A stretch of 29,740 nucleotides of DNA, taken from the NCBI GenBank assembly GCA_031398975.1, contig JANNOI010000003.1, forward strand, positions 1 through 29,740. Direction: 5' to 3'. Every line of letters starts with the position of its first letter. The stretch's first letter is position 1. Below the pieces are notes generated by a model. The model saw nothing but the letters and a program-made list of their open reading frames with translations, ran no database searches and was not told the DNA's origin. Origin of the DNA: JAKFWI01 sp031398975 (lineage in GTDB: Bacteria; Pseudomonadota; Alphaproteobacteria; Caulobacterales; Aquidulcibacteraceae). A program made the translations under genes and the position numbers. Positions 1 to 8,021 of this stretch are shown here, in pieces.

Positions 1-31
1 GGGCCTGGGCCTGGGCCTGGGCCGCCGGGCC
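1..31. repeat. Hexanucleotide GGGCCT tandem repeat
   Basis: Nearly four copies of GGGCCT, then a degenerate GC-rich tail. On the minus strand it encodes alternating Gly-Pro in the secreted Gly/Pro-rich protein. Such repeats can change in copy number by slippage; the array may continue beyond the window. Confidence 0.7.
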
Positions 32-239
32 CGCCTTGGAAATTCCGCACATCGCGTCCGCCCGGCCCGCCAAAGCCAGGGCCTGCGCCGCGAGGCCCGG
101 AATCGCCGCGCGGCCCGCCAGCGCCTGGCCCGCCGCCCGGGCCTCCGCCAAAGCCGCCGCGCGGGGGTTCGGCGAATGCGGGAGCGGCGGCGCCGGAAAG
201 AACCAGCGCAGCGGCCAGGACCACCATAGATTTTTTCAT
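1..239 (-). CDS. Secreted Gly/Pro-rich protein, 5' part only (runs off left edge)
   Basis: Only the first 79 or so residues are in the window. They begin with a clear signal peptide: MKKS, a hydrophobic stretch, then a signal-peptidase site around AFA-EPP near residue 23. Low-complexity sequence rich in Gly, Pro and Arg follows (PPRGGFGGGPGGG, then repeated Gly-Pro pairs at the edge). The ATG at 239 is preceded by AAGAGG at 245-250, five bases upstream, which supports this start. Export to the periplasm or outside is therefore likely. Alphaproteobacterial RcnB-like periplasmic proteins often start this way, but the diagnostic C-terminal part is missing, so no function is assigned. The gene is transcribed in the same direction as the glutathione peroxidase upstream of it, 86 bp away. 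Confidence 0.6.
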   Translation of the reverse strand, partial: MKKSMVVLAAALVLSGAAAPAFAEPPRGGFGGGPGGGPGAGGPRGDSGPRGAGPGFGGPGGRDVRNFQGGPGGPGPGPG

Positions 240-283
240 GGACGCCTCTTCAAGATGTGAAGCGTGTTGTGGCGCAGCCTGGC

Positions 284-299
284 TGAACTCGCGATGAAC
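284..299 (-). promoter_or_regulatory. Candidate response-regulator direct repeat upstream of the Gly/Pro-rich gene
   Basis: On the minus strand GTTCA occurs at 299-295 and again at 288-284, exactly 11 bp apart (GTTCATCGCGAGTTCA). The pair lies 45-60 bp upstream of the ATG at 239. One-helical-turn direct repeats just upstream of a promoter are typical of OmpR/PhoB-type regulators. The assignment is inference from spacing only; no regulator gene is in the window. Confidence 0.3.
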
Positions 300-325
300 C
301 GGAATTAGCGTTTGCTTCCCGGCGC

Positions 326-886
326 TCAGCCCGGGCCGGCGAGCGCGCGGGCCACCCCGCCCAGCACGGCGGTGCCCAGCGGGGACACGTTGGAGGGGAA
401 CGTCTCGGCGATCCGGCCGTCGCGCCCGATCAGGTATTTGTGGAAGTTCCAGCGCGGCAGCGCCTCCGCGCCGAGCTCCGTGGCGATCCATTGGTAAAAG
501 GGGTGGCGATTGGCGCCCACGATCTCGATCTTGGCGGTCATCGGGAAGGTGACGCGATAGGAGGCGGCGCAAAAGGCCGCGATCTCGCCCTCGCTTTGGC
601 GCTCCTGCTGGCCGAAATCGTTGCACGGCGCCCCGATCACCACGAGCCCGGCCTTGCCCTTGGCCTCCCACAGCGATTGCAGCTCGCGGTATTGCGGGGT
701 GAAGCCGCACGCGCTCGCCACGTTCACCACCAGCATGGCCTTGCCGGAATAGGCGCGCAGGGAAAGCGGGCCGCCGTCCAGCGCAGTGAAGGCGAAATCG
801 TAGGCGGTCGCCAAGGTCGCGTCCTGCGTTGAAAGGGCCGTTGGTCGGGCGCGCCGGGCGCGGAGACTGTTCATGGAGGCAGGCAT
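326..886 (-). CDS. Glutathione peroxidase family protein (thiol peroxidase)
   Basis: Reduces hydroperoxides with thiols, glutathione or more often thioredoxin in bacterial members. The peroxidatic cysteine is C60 in NVASACGFTPQY. The rest of the family's catalytic tetrad is visible as Q93/Q94 in PCNDFGQQE and W146-N147 in RWNFHKYL. C106 in AAFCAASY lies 46 residues after C60, where a resolving cysteine could sit, which would suit a thioredoxin-linked enzyme. The longest frame starts at the ATG at 886, but homology begins only near residue 28 (TAYDFAF). A TTG at 814 preceded by AGGA would give a 162-residue protein, the usual family length. The ATG at 874 is a third choice. Divergent from ileS across 225 bp; no convincing promoter or hairpin is seen there. 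Confidence 0.88.
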   Translation of the reverse strand: MPASMNSLRARRARPTALSTQDATLATAYDFAFTALDGGPLSLRAYSGKAMLVVNVASACGFTPQYRELQSLWEAKGKAGLVVIGAPCNDFGQQERQSEGEIAAFCAASYRVTFPMTAKIEIVGANRHPFYQWIATELGAEALPRWNFHKYLIGRDGRIAETFPSNVSPLGTAVLGGVARALAGPG

Positions 887-1111
887 GTAGCGCGGGCGCT
901 AACGGTTCACAATGTCCGGACGCGGCGCCCCCTATCAACCGCGCCCGCGCGTTTGCGTTCCGCCCGCGGGGGACAGCGCTTCTGGACCGGGCCCGCCGGT
1001 TTTGCTAGAGCGCGGAGATGGGTTCTTCCTTTCTCGTTCGCCGAATTCCGCAGCGCGCGTGAACCGCCCTGAGCGCAGGGCCCCCCGCCGCCACACCTGA
1101 CGGAGTTCCCG

Positions 1112-4063
1112 ATGGGCGACCAGCCCGGCCAAGCCGCCCGCGATTACCGCGAAACCCTGTTCCTCCCGGAAACCGCGTTCTCGATGAAGGCGGGCCTGCC
1201 CAAGAGCGAGCCGGCGATGCTGGCGCGCTGGGCGGACGAAAACCTCTATGCGCAGCTGCGCGCGGATGCGGCCGGGCGCACGCCCTTCGTGCTCCATGAC
1301 GGCCCGCCCTACGCCAACGGCCACCTCCATATCGGCCACGCGCTCAACAAGATCCTGAAGGACATGATCATCCGCGCGCGCCAGATGAGCGGGTTCGACG
1401 CCGATTACGTGCCCGGCTGGGACTGCCACGGCCTGCCGATCGAGTGGAAGGTGGAGGAGCTCTTCCGCGCCGAGGGTCGCGCCAAGGACGACGTGCCGGC
1501 CGCCGAATTCCGCGCCCGCTGCCGCGCCTACGCCGCCGAATGGGTCGATATCCAGCGCGCGGAATTCAAGCGCATGGGCGTGATCGGCGATTGGGACCGC
1601 CCGTATTTGACGATGGCCTTCGCCGCCGAGGCGACGATCGTTGCGGAGTTCCTGAAGGTGGCGATGGGGGGGCTTCTCTATCGCGGCTCCAAGCCGGTGA
1701 TGTGGAGCCCCGTCGAGGCCACCTCGCTCGCGGAGGCCGAGGTTGAGTATCAGGAGAAGCAGAGCCACACGATCTGGGTGAAGTTCCCGGTCCGGGGCCA
1801 GGACGCGGCGATCGTGATCTGGACCACCACGCCCTGGACGATCCCCGCCAACCGCGCCATCGCCTTCGCGCCGGCTATTGCGTACGGCCTCTATCGGGTG
1901 GAGGCGCTGGAATCCGATCTGCGGTTCGAGCCCTGGGCCAAGCCCGGGGAGAAGCTGGCGCTGGCCGACGCGCTGGCCGAGGCCGTCTTCGCCGCCGCAA
2001 AGATCGCCCGCTGGACGCGCCTTGGCGGCTTCGACCCCGCGGGGCTGGTCTGCGACCACCCGCTGGCGCATTGGGCGGGCGCGCCGGTCGGAGCCTACGG
2101 GTTCGGCGCGCCGCTGCTCGCGGGCGAGCACGTCACCGCCGAGGCGGGCACGGGCTTCGTCCACACCGCGCCGGGCCACGGGCAGGAGGATTTCGCCCTC
2201 TGGCTCGCCTCCGGGGGAGCCCAGCAGGACATTCCGTTCACGGTGGACGGGGACGGGCGCTTCACCGAGGCCGCGCCCGGCTTTGCGGGGCTCTCGATCA
2301 TCGAGCTAGAGGGCAAGCGCCAGGGTCAGGACGGGCCGGCCAACGAGGCGGTGATCCAGGCGCTGATCGCGGCGGGCGCGCTTCTCGCGCGGGGCCGGCT
2401 GACGCACCAATACCCCCATTCCTGGCGCTCCAAGGCGCCGCTCATCTTCCGCAACACGCCGCAATGGTTCATCGCGCTGGACCGGCCGGGCCCGCGCGGC
2501 GCGACGCTGCGCGAGGAGGCGCTCGCCGCCATCGCCTCGGCCGCCTGGATCCCGCAAAGCGGGGCCAACCGCATCGGCGCCATGGTGAGCGACCGGCCGG
2601 ACTGGCTCGTCTCGCGCCAACGCGCCTGGGGCGTGCCGCTGACGCTGTTCGTCCACAAGGAGACCGGGGACATCCTGCGCGATGAGGCGGTGAACGCCCG
2701 CATTGTCGCGGCGGTCGAGGCCGAGGGCGCGGACGCCTGGTGGCTCCGCCCGGCGCAGGATTTTCTGGGGCAGGCCTACGCGGCCGGCGATTATGAGCGC
2801 GTGGACGACATCCTCGACGTCTGGTTCGATTCAGGCGCGAGCCACGCCTTCGTGCTGGGCGCGCGGGAAAGCTTGCCCTTCCCCGCCGATCTCTACCTCG
2901 AGGGCTCCGACCAGCACCGCGGCTGGTTCCAATCCTCGCTATTGGAGAGCTGCGCCACGCGCGGGCGTGCGCCGTACAAGAGCGTTCTAACCCACGGCTT
3001 CGTGCTCGACGAGGCGGGGCGCAAAATGTCCAAGAGCCTTGGCAATGTGGTGGAGCCGCAAAAGATCGCCGACCAGTTCGGCATCGAGATCCTGCGGCTC
3101 TGGGCGGCGTCGAGCGATTATTCGGAGGATCTGCGCCTCGGCAAGACGATCATCGACCAGTCCGCCGAAATGTACCGCAAGCTGCGCAACACGCTGCGCT
3201 ATCTGCTGGGAGCGCTGCACGGCTTCTCGGACGCGGAGCGGTTGGACTGGAGCGATCCGGACTTTCCCCGCCTCGAGCTTTGGCTCGCACACCGCCTCGA
3301 CGCCCTAGACCGGGAGGTGCAGGCGGGCTTTGACGCGTACGATTTCCGCGGCGCGCTGTCGAAGATCGTGGAATTCTGCAACGTCGATCTCTCGCCCTTC
3401 TATTTCGACGTCCGCAAGGACAGCCTCTATTGCGACCGCCCCGAGGCCGTGCGGCGGCGCGCGTGCCGCACGCTGCTCGATCTCCTGTTCGACCGTCTGA
3501 CCGCCTGGCTCGCCCCGATCCTGCCGTTCACCGCCGAAGAGGCTTGGGCCGCGCGCTTTCCGGAGGCGCGGTCCGTGCATTTGCGCCAATTTCCGGGCTC
3601 CCTCGCGCTCCTGCCCGAGGCGGGGGTCGCGGCGGGCGAGATCGAGGCGTTGCGGGGGGTGCGCCGGGTGGTCACCGGAGCGCTTGAGCGGGAGCGGCGG
3701 GAAAAGCGCATGGGCGCTTCGCTCGAGGCGGCGCCGGTGCTTTACCTAGCCGATCCTGCGCTGGCCGCGCTGGTGGATCGGGTGGGCCTCAAGGAGCTCG
3801 CCGATCTGTGCATCACCAGCGCGATGACGGTGGGCGAGGGCCCCGCGCCCGCCGGCGCCTTCGCCCTGCCCGAGCAGCCGGGCGTGGTGGTGGTCCCGGC
3901 GCGGGCGGCGGGCCGCAAATGCGCGCGCTCCTGGCGCTATTTCGACCCCGCCGAGGCCGATCCGCGCTACCCTGACCTTTCTCCGCGCGACGCCGATGCG
4001 GTGGCCCAGTGGGACGCCGCCCGCGCGCCCAACCTCAAAGCTTCAGCCGGGCACGCGGCGTGA
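1112..4063 (+). CDS. ileS: Isoleucyl-tRNA synthetase
   Basis: Cytoplasmic class I synthetase that charges tRNA-Ile. The HIGH signature is at residues 73-76 (HLHIGHALNK) and KMSKS at 638-642. The CP1 editing insertion lies between them, with the conserved TTPWTIPANRA near residue 235. At 983 residues it is normal for the bacterial type. The ATG at 1112 follows a weak CGGAG about seven bases upstream. The C-terminal zinc ribbon found in E. coli IleRS is degenerate. Only the first cysteine of the usual CxxC remains (C937 in KCARSW), and the second pair is replaced by LSPRD, so this protein probably does not bind zinc there. It heads a plus-strand run with lspA and the lipoprotein gene, the usual ileS-lspA pairing. 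Confidence 0.98.
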   Translation: MGDQPGQAARDYRETLFLPETAFSMKAGLPKSEPAMLARWADENLYAQLRADAAGRTPFVLHDGPPYANGHLHIGHALNKILKDMIIRARQMSGFDADYVPGWDCHGLPIEWKVEELFRAEGRAKDDVPAAEFRARCRAYAAEWVDIQRAEFKRMGVIGDWDRPYLTMAFAAEATIVAEFLKVAMGGLLYRGSKPVMWSPVEATSLAEAEVEYQEKQSHTIWVKFPVRGQDAAIVIWTTTPWTIPANRAIAFAPAIAYGLYRVEALESDLRFEPWAKPGEKLALADALAEAVFAAAKIARWTRLGGFDPAGLVCDHPLAHWAGAPVGAYGFGAPLLAGEHVTAEAGTGFVHTAPGHGQEDFALWLASGGAQQDIPFTVDGDGRFTEAAPGFAGLSIIELEGKRQGQDGPANEAVIQALIAAGALLARGRLTHQYPHSWRSKAPLIFRNTPQWFIALDRPGPRGATLREEALAAIASAAWIPQSGANRIGAMVSDRPDWLVSRQRAWGVPLTLFVHKETGDILRDEAVNARIVAAVEAEGADAWWLRPAQDFLGQAYAAGDYERVDDILDVWFDSGASHAFVLGARESLPFPADLYLEGSDQHRGWFQSSLLESCATRGRAPYKSVLTHGFVLDEAGRKMSKSLGNVVEPQKIADQFGIEILRLWAASSDYSEDLRLGKTIIDQSAEMYRKLRNTLRYLLGALHGFSDAERLDWSDPDFPRLELWLAHRLDALDREVQAGFDAYDFRGALSKIVEFCNVDLSPFYFDVRKDSLYCDRPEAVRRRACRTLLDLLFDRLTAWLAPILPFTAEEAWAARFPEARSVHLRQFPGSLALLPEAGVAAGEIEALRGVRRVVTGALERERREKRMGASLEAAPVLYLADPALAALVDRVGLKELADLCITSAMTVGEGPAPAGAFALPEQPGVVVVPARAAGRKCARSWRYFDPAEADPRYPDLSPRDADAVAQWDAARAPNLKASAGHAA

Positions 4064-4177
4064 GCGAACCCGGTCCCCGAAAGCGCCTGAGGCGCGCCAA
4101 CGCTGGCTCCGCCCCAAAGCGGCCGCATATGCTCGCCAACCATGCTGAAACTGGCGTCCTATGAAGGCCTCGATTGG

Positions 4178-4693
4178 ATGAGCGCGCACAAAAGCCTGTT
4201 CGGCGCCGGCGCCGCGCTCGCCGCCTGCGTGGTGGCGCTGGACCAGGCGTCGAAATATTGGGTGCTCGAGGTCGTGCGCCTGCAGGAGCGCGGCGCGATC
4301 GAATTGTCGGGCGTGTTCGATCTTACCTTCGTGCGCAATTACGGGGTCAGTTTCGGCTTGCTGCGCGCCGGGTCCGAGCTCGAGCGCTACGGGCTGATGG
4401 CGCTGTCGGGCGTGATCGCTTTGGTGTTCCTGGTATGGATGCGCACCGCCGAGCGCCGCCTCACCACAGCTGCGCTCGCGCTGGTGGTGGGCGGGGCCGT
4501 GGGCAATTTGGTCGACCGCGTGCGGTTCGGCTTCGTGGTCGATTTCCTGGATTTCTCGGGGCTCTATTTCCCCTGGGTGTTCAACGTCGCCGACGCCGCC
4601 ATCACCGCCGGAGCAGCCCTCCTCGTGCTGGACCAATTGGTCCATGGCGAAGACAAGAAACCCGCTCTTAGACAGAGCAAAACCGGCCGCTGA
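4178..4693 (+). CDS. lspA: Lipoprotein signal peptidase (signal peptidase II)
   Basis: Inner-membrane aspartyl peptidase that cuts prolipoprotein signal peptides before the lipidated cysteine. Four hydrophobic segments are visible. The conserved box VRNYGVSFGLL is present. The catalytic aspartates are D122 in GFVVDFLDF and D139 in FNVADAAIT, counted from the start chosen here. The GNLVDR motif precedes them. The ATG at 4178 is chosen because GAAGG lies ten bases upstream and the first helix then begins where the family expects it. An ATG at 4142 would add twelve residues but has no ribosome site. Follows ileS by about 110 bp. The next gene encodes a likely lipoprotein, a plausible substrate. 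Confidence 0.95.
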   Translation: MSAHKSLFGAGAALAACVVALDQASKYWVLEVVRLQERGAIELSGVFDLTFVRNYGVSFGLLRAGSELERYGLMALSGVIALVFLVWMRTAERRLTTAALALVVGGAVGNLVDRVRFGFVVDFLDFSGLYFPWVFNVADAAITAGAALLVLDQLVHGEDKKPALRQSKTGR

Positions 4694-4757
4694 GGGCGCG
4701 CCTTGCCGGCGTGCGCAGGGGCGTTAGAAGCAGCAACATTCCGGAGGGATGGCGTCC

Positions 4758-5282
4758 ATGATGAAACCCTACACCCTGATCGCGGTGGTCGCGGCCGCCT
4801 CCGCCGCCGCCGGCTGCGGGGGGATGCGCAAGGCGCTGGGCGTGGAAAAGGCCGCACCCGACGAGTTCCGCGTCGTCACCAAGGCGCCGCTCGTGATCCC
4901 GCCCGATTACGCGCTGCGCCCGCCCCGCCCGGGCGATCCCCGCCCACAGGAATTGCGCCCCGACGCCGACGCCCGCGCCGCCCTGTTCGGCCAGGACGTG
5001 GGCCGCACGGCCAGCGAAGGGGAGAAGCTATTGGTCTCCAAGGCCGGCGCAGAAGCCGTGGACCCCGCAATCCGCGCCCAGGTCGATCTCGACGGCGGGG
5101 CTATCGTGCGCAAGCCCGAGGCGCTCTCCGATGCGGTGCTGAATTACGGGCGCAAAACCCCGGAGGCCGATTCCGAGGAAGCCCGGCTCCAGGCCGAGGA
5201 ACTGGCCCGTCGCACGGTCGGTACGGGCGCGATCGTGATCGGGAAACCCAGCGAATCCAGAAGCAAGCTGCCGGGTCTTTAA
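4758..5282 (+). CDS. DUF3035 family lipoprotein
   Basis: A small envelope lipoprotein of unknown function, common in Alphaproteobacteria. A hydrophobic leader ends in a lipobox with the lipidated cysteine at about residue 20 (SAAAGC), so it should be processed by the neighbouring LspA. The DUF3035 hallmark follows: APDEFRVVTKAPLVIPPDY, then LRPPRPG. The mature part is soluble and rich in Ala, Glu and Arg. An ATG at 4749 sits directly against GGAGG (4743-4747), too close to be used. The ATG at 4758, or the next one at 4761, has proper spacing, so 4758 is chosen. It ends four bases before the first M16 peptidase gene, which suggests co-transcription and a shared envelope role, but no activity can be read from the sequence. 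Confidence 0.85.
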   Translation: MMKPYTLIAVVAAASAAAGCGGMRKALGVEKAAPDEFRVVTKAPLVIPPDYALRPPRPGDPRPQELRPDADARAALFGQDVGRTASEGEKLLVSKAGAEAVDPAIRAQVDLDGGAIVRKPEALSDAVLNYGRKTPEADSEEARLQAEELARRTVGTGAIVIGKPSESRSKLPGL

Positions 5283-5286
5283 GGCG

Positions 5287-6639
5287 ATGGCGCGGACTTC
5301 CGCCCTGCGGGCCCTGGCGTTCGCCTGCGCCGCCGGCGCGCTCGCCGCCGCGCCCGCCCAAGCCCTGCCGCGGCCCGAAACCTTCACCCTCGCCAACGGC
5401 ATGCAGGTCGTGGTGGTAACGGACCGGCGGGCTCCCGTGGTCACGCACATGGTCTGGTACCGCGCAGGCGCCGCGGACGAAGCGCGCGGCAAAGCGGGCA
5501 TAGCCCACTTCCTCGAACATCTGATGTTCAAGGGTACGAAGAAGATACCGCCCGGAGAATTCTCCAAGATCATCGCCCGCAATGGCGGGGACGACAACGC
5601 CTTCACCAGCAGCGATTACACCGCCTATTACCAGCGCATCGCGCGCGACCGGCTAGACCTTGTGATGGGCATGGAGGCGGACCGGATGGTCCATCTGTCC
5701 CTCACGGAGGCTGACGTGCTCTCGGAGCGGGAAGTCATCGTCGAGGAGCGCCGCCAGCGCACCGACAACAATCCTGGCGCGCGCCTCTATGAGCGGATGC
5801 GGGCCATGCTCTACCCGCACCATCCCTACGGCACGCCGGTGATCGGCTGGCTGCACGAAATCAAAGGCTTGACCCGCGCGGACGCGCTCGCCTGGTACAA
5901 GACCTGGTACGCCCCCAACAACGCCATCCTGGTCGTCGCAGGCGATATCGACGCCGCCGCCCTGAAGCCGCTGGCGGAGAAGCATTACGGCCGCCTGAAG
6001 CCCAACAAGGCGCTGCCCGCCCGCGTCTGGGTGAGCGACCCCCCGCGCGAGGCGGCCCAAAGGGTGACGCTGGCCGATCCCAAGGTGCGCCAGCCCGCGC
6101 TGTCGCGCTTCTATCCGAGCGTCTCCTACGCCACCGCCCGGGACCGCGGGCGCGCCGCGCACGCCCTCGACGTGGCGGCCGAGATCCTCGGCGGGTCGGA
6201 GACGAGCCGGCTCTACAAGGCGCTGGTGGAGGAGAAGAAGCTCGCGGTCGCCGCAGGCGCGGGGGCCGATACGTCCGGCATCGGCGGGGGCGTGCTCTCA
6301 GTGTCGGCCACCCCGGCCGAAGGGGTCACGCTCGAGGCGCTGGAGGCCGCGCTCGACGCCGTGCTCGCCGATTTCCTCAAGACCGGCCCCGAGGCGGGCG
6401 AGCTCGAGCGTGCGAAATCCCAGCTCGCCGCCTCCGCCATCTACGCCGCCGACAGCCAGGAGACGCTGGCCAACATCTATGGCGCCTCCCTGGCGCAGGG
6501 CGAAAGCATCGACGCGGTGGTGAATTGGCAGGACGACATTCTGAAGGTGACCCGCGAGGAGGTGCTCGCCGCCGCTCGCGAGACGATCGTGGCGGAAGCC
6601 TCGGTGACGGGCCTGTTGCTGCCGGAGGCGGGCTCTTGA
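5287..6639 (+). CDS. M16 zinc peptidase, catalytic (HxxEH) subunit
   Basis: Exported metallopeptidase of the pitrilysin/mitochondrial processing peptidase family. An N-terminal signal peptide ends near residue 26 (APAQA). The inverted zinc motif is H74-F-L-E77-H78, and the third ligand is expected in the EREVIVEERR stretch (E153 or E154). The C-terminal M16 domain carries EEKKLAVAAGA where an R/Y substrate-binding pair would normally be, so that pair is missing. At 450 residues it is a half-size M16B protein that must pair with another half. The next gene supplies the complementary features. AAGG at the preceding stop codon serves as ribosome site. The stop TGA overlaps the next gene's TTG start. 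Confidence 0.93.
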   Translation: MARTSALRALAFACAAGALAAAPAQALPRPETFTLANGMQVVVVTDRRAPVVTHMVWYRAGAADEARGKAGIAHFLEHLMFKGTKKIPPGEFSKIIARNGGDDNAFTSSDYTAYYQRIARDRLDLVMGMEADRMVHLSLTEADVLSEREVIVEERRQRTDNNPGARLYERMRAMLYPHHPYGTPVIGWLHEIKGLTRADALAWYKTWYAPNNAILVVAGDIDAAALKPLAEKHYGRLKPNKALPARVWVSDPPREAAQRVTLADPKVRQPALSRFYPSVSYATARDRGRAAHALDVAAEILGGSETSRLYKALVEEKKLAVAAGAGADTSGIGGGVLSVSATPAEGVTLEALEAALDAVLADFLKTGPEAGELERAKSQLAASAIYAADSQETLANIYGASLAQGESIDAVVNWQDDILKVTREEVLAAARETIVAEASVTGLLLPEAGS

Positions 6640-7970
6640 GCGCGCGCGTGTTCGCCTGCGTCCTTGCGCTGCTGGCGGGCTTCTGGTTCGGCGCGCCTGC
6701 GCAGGCGGCGGTACCGGTCCAGGTCGTGACCTCCCCGGGCGGGATCAAGGCGTGGCTCGTCTCGGATTCCACCATCCCGATGATCGTGCTGCGCGCGCAT
6801 TGGGAAGGCGGCGTGGCCAGCGAGCCGCCGCGCCTGCAGGGCGTCACCGCGCTGATGGCCGACATGCTCACCGAAGGCGCGGGGTCCCTGGACGCGAACG
6901 CCTTCAAGGAGCGGCTTGACACACTGAACATGTCGCTGGGCTTTTCCGCAGGCTGGGACGGGGTGGACATGGGCCTCACCACCTTGTCCAAGAATCGCGA
7001 CGCCGCATTCGAGATGGCGCGCCTGGCGCTGACCGCGCCGCGCTTCGACGCCGCCCCGCTCGACCGCATCAAACGCCAGAGCCTCGTCGGCCTGCGCCAG
7101 CGTGAGACCAACCCCTCCTTCATCGCCAATCGCGCGCTTGATGAGGCTCTCATCCCCGGCCACCCTTATAGCCGGCGCACCTCCAAGGAGAGCATCGAGG
7201 CGATCACCCGCGCCGATCTCCCGCCGCTGAAGGAAAAGCTCCTCACCCGCGCGCGCCTCTCGATCACCGTGGCGGGGGATATCTCCGCGCCCGACCTCGC
7301 CCGCCTGCTGGACGCCACCTTCGGCGCGCTGCCCGCGCAAGGCGCGTTTGCGCCCCCGCCCGACGTCACGCCCAAGGCGCAAAGCGTGGTGGTGGTGAAG
7401 CCCCTGCCGCAGCCCCAGAGCCTCGTCCTGTTCGCGGCCCCCGGCATCCAGGACGAGGATCCCGACTGGATCCCGCTCACGGTCGCCAATTACATCCTGG
7501 GCGGGGGCGGCTTTTCCTCGCGGCTGATGGCGGAGGTGCGGGAGAAGCGCGGCCTCGTTTATGGCGTGGGGTCGGGCCCCTCGGTGTACGACCACGCCGC
7601 CCTGATCCGCGGCTCGGCCCAGACGGAGAACGAGGACGTCGCGGCCGCCATCGAGGTGATCCGGGCCGAGATCGGCAGGCTTTACCGCGAGGGCGCGAGC
7701 GCGGGCGAGATCGAGGACGCCAAGCGCTACCTCACCGGGTCCTTCGCTCTCGACCTCTATTCCAATGTCGCGATCGCCGATGTGCTGCACCGCTACCACG
7801 TCGCCGGCCGGGAGGCCGATTATGTCAATCGCCGCAACGCCCTGATCGAGGCCGTAACGAAGGCCGACGTCGACCGCTTGATCAAACGGCTGTTCAACCC
7901 CGAGGCGTTCACCTTCATCGTCGTGGGCCAGCCCGCCGGGCTCGCCGCGCCGCGCCCCGGCGCATCCTGA
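6636..7970 (+). CDS. M16 peptidase-like non-catalytic partner subunit
   Basis: Second half of a likely heterodimeric M16B peptidase. It has a signal peptide (hydrophobic residues 5-20, APAQA near 20-24) and two M16 domains but no zinc site. Where the partner has H74xxE77H78 this protein reads A72, A75 and D76. In the C-terminal domain it keeps the R/Y pair (R305 and Y309 in EKRGLVYGVGSG), which the upstream protein lacks. The start is taken as the TTG at 6636. It has GGAGG (6623-6627) eight bases upstream and overlaps the previous TGA, giving 444 residues. A GTG at 6648 is the alternative. Earlier in-frame ATGs lie inside the upstream gene and are ignored. Translational coupling would give equal amounts of both subunits. 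Confidence 0.88.
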   Translation: MSARVFACVLALLAGFWFGAPAQAAVPVQVVTSPGGIKAWLVSDSTIPMIVLRAHWEGGVASEPPRLQGVTALMADMLTEGAGSLDANAFKERLDTLNMSLGFSAGWDGVDMGLTTLSKNRDAAFEMARLALTAPRFDAAPLDRIKRQSLVGLRQRETNPSFIANRALDEALIPGHPYSRRTSKESIEAITRADLPPLKEKLLTRARLSITVAGDISAPDLARLLDATFGALPAQGAFAPPPDVTPKAQSVVVVKPLPQPQSLVLFAAPGIQDEDPDWIPLTVANYILGGGGFSSRLMAEVREKRGLVYGVGSGPSVYDHAALIRGSAQTENEDVAAAIEVIRAEIGRLYREGASAGEIEDAKRYLTGSFALDLYSNVAIADVLHRYHVAGREADYVNRRNALIEAVTKADVDRLIKRLFNPEAFTFIVVGQPAGLAAPRPGAS

Positions 7971-8021
7971 TCCGGTAGGCGGAGCGGGCGGGGCGGGCGT
8001 GCTATCGTGGCGGCGATTCCC

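Noticed and set aside
887..1111. Possible promoters in the glutathione peroxidase/ileS divergent gap
   Set aside because: Scattered TTGCGT- and TTGCTA-like hexamers do not form a pair with proper spacing, and no T-box-like leader is evident before ileS.
4084..4096. Small GCGCC-TGA-GGCGC hairpin after ileS
   Set aside because: It has a five-base stem and no following T run, so it is not a convincing terminator in this GC-rich DNA.
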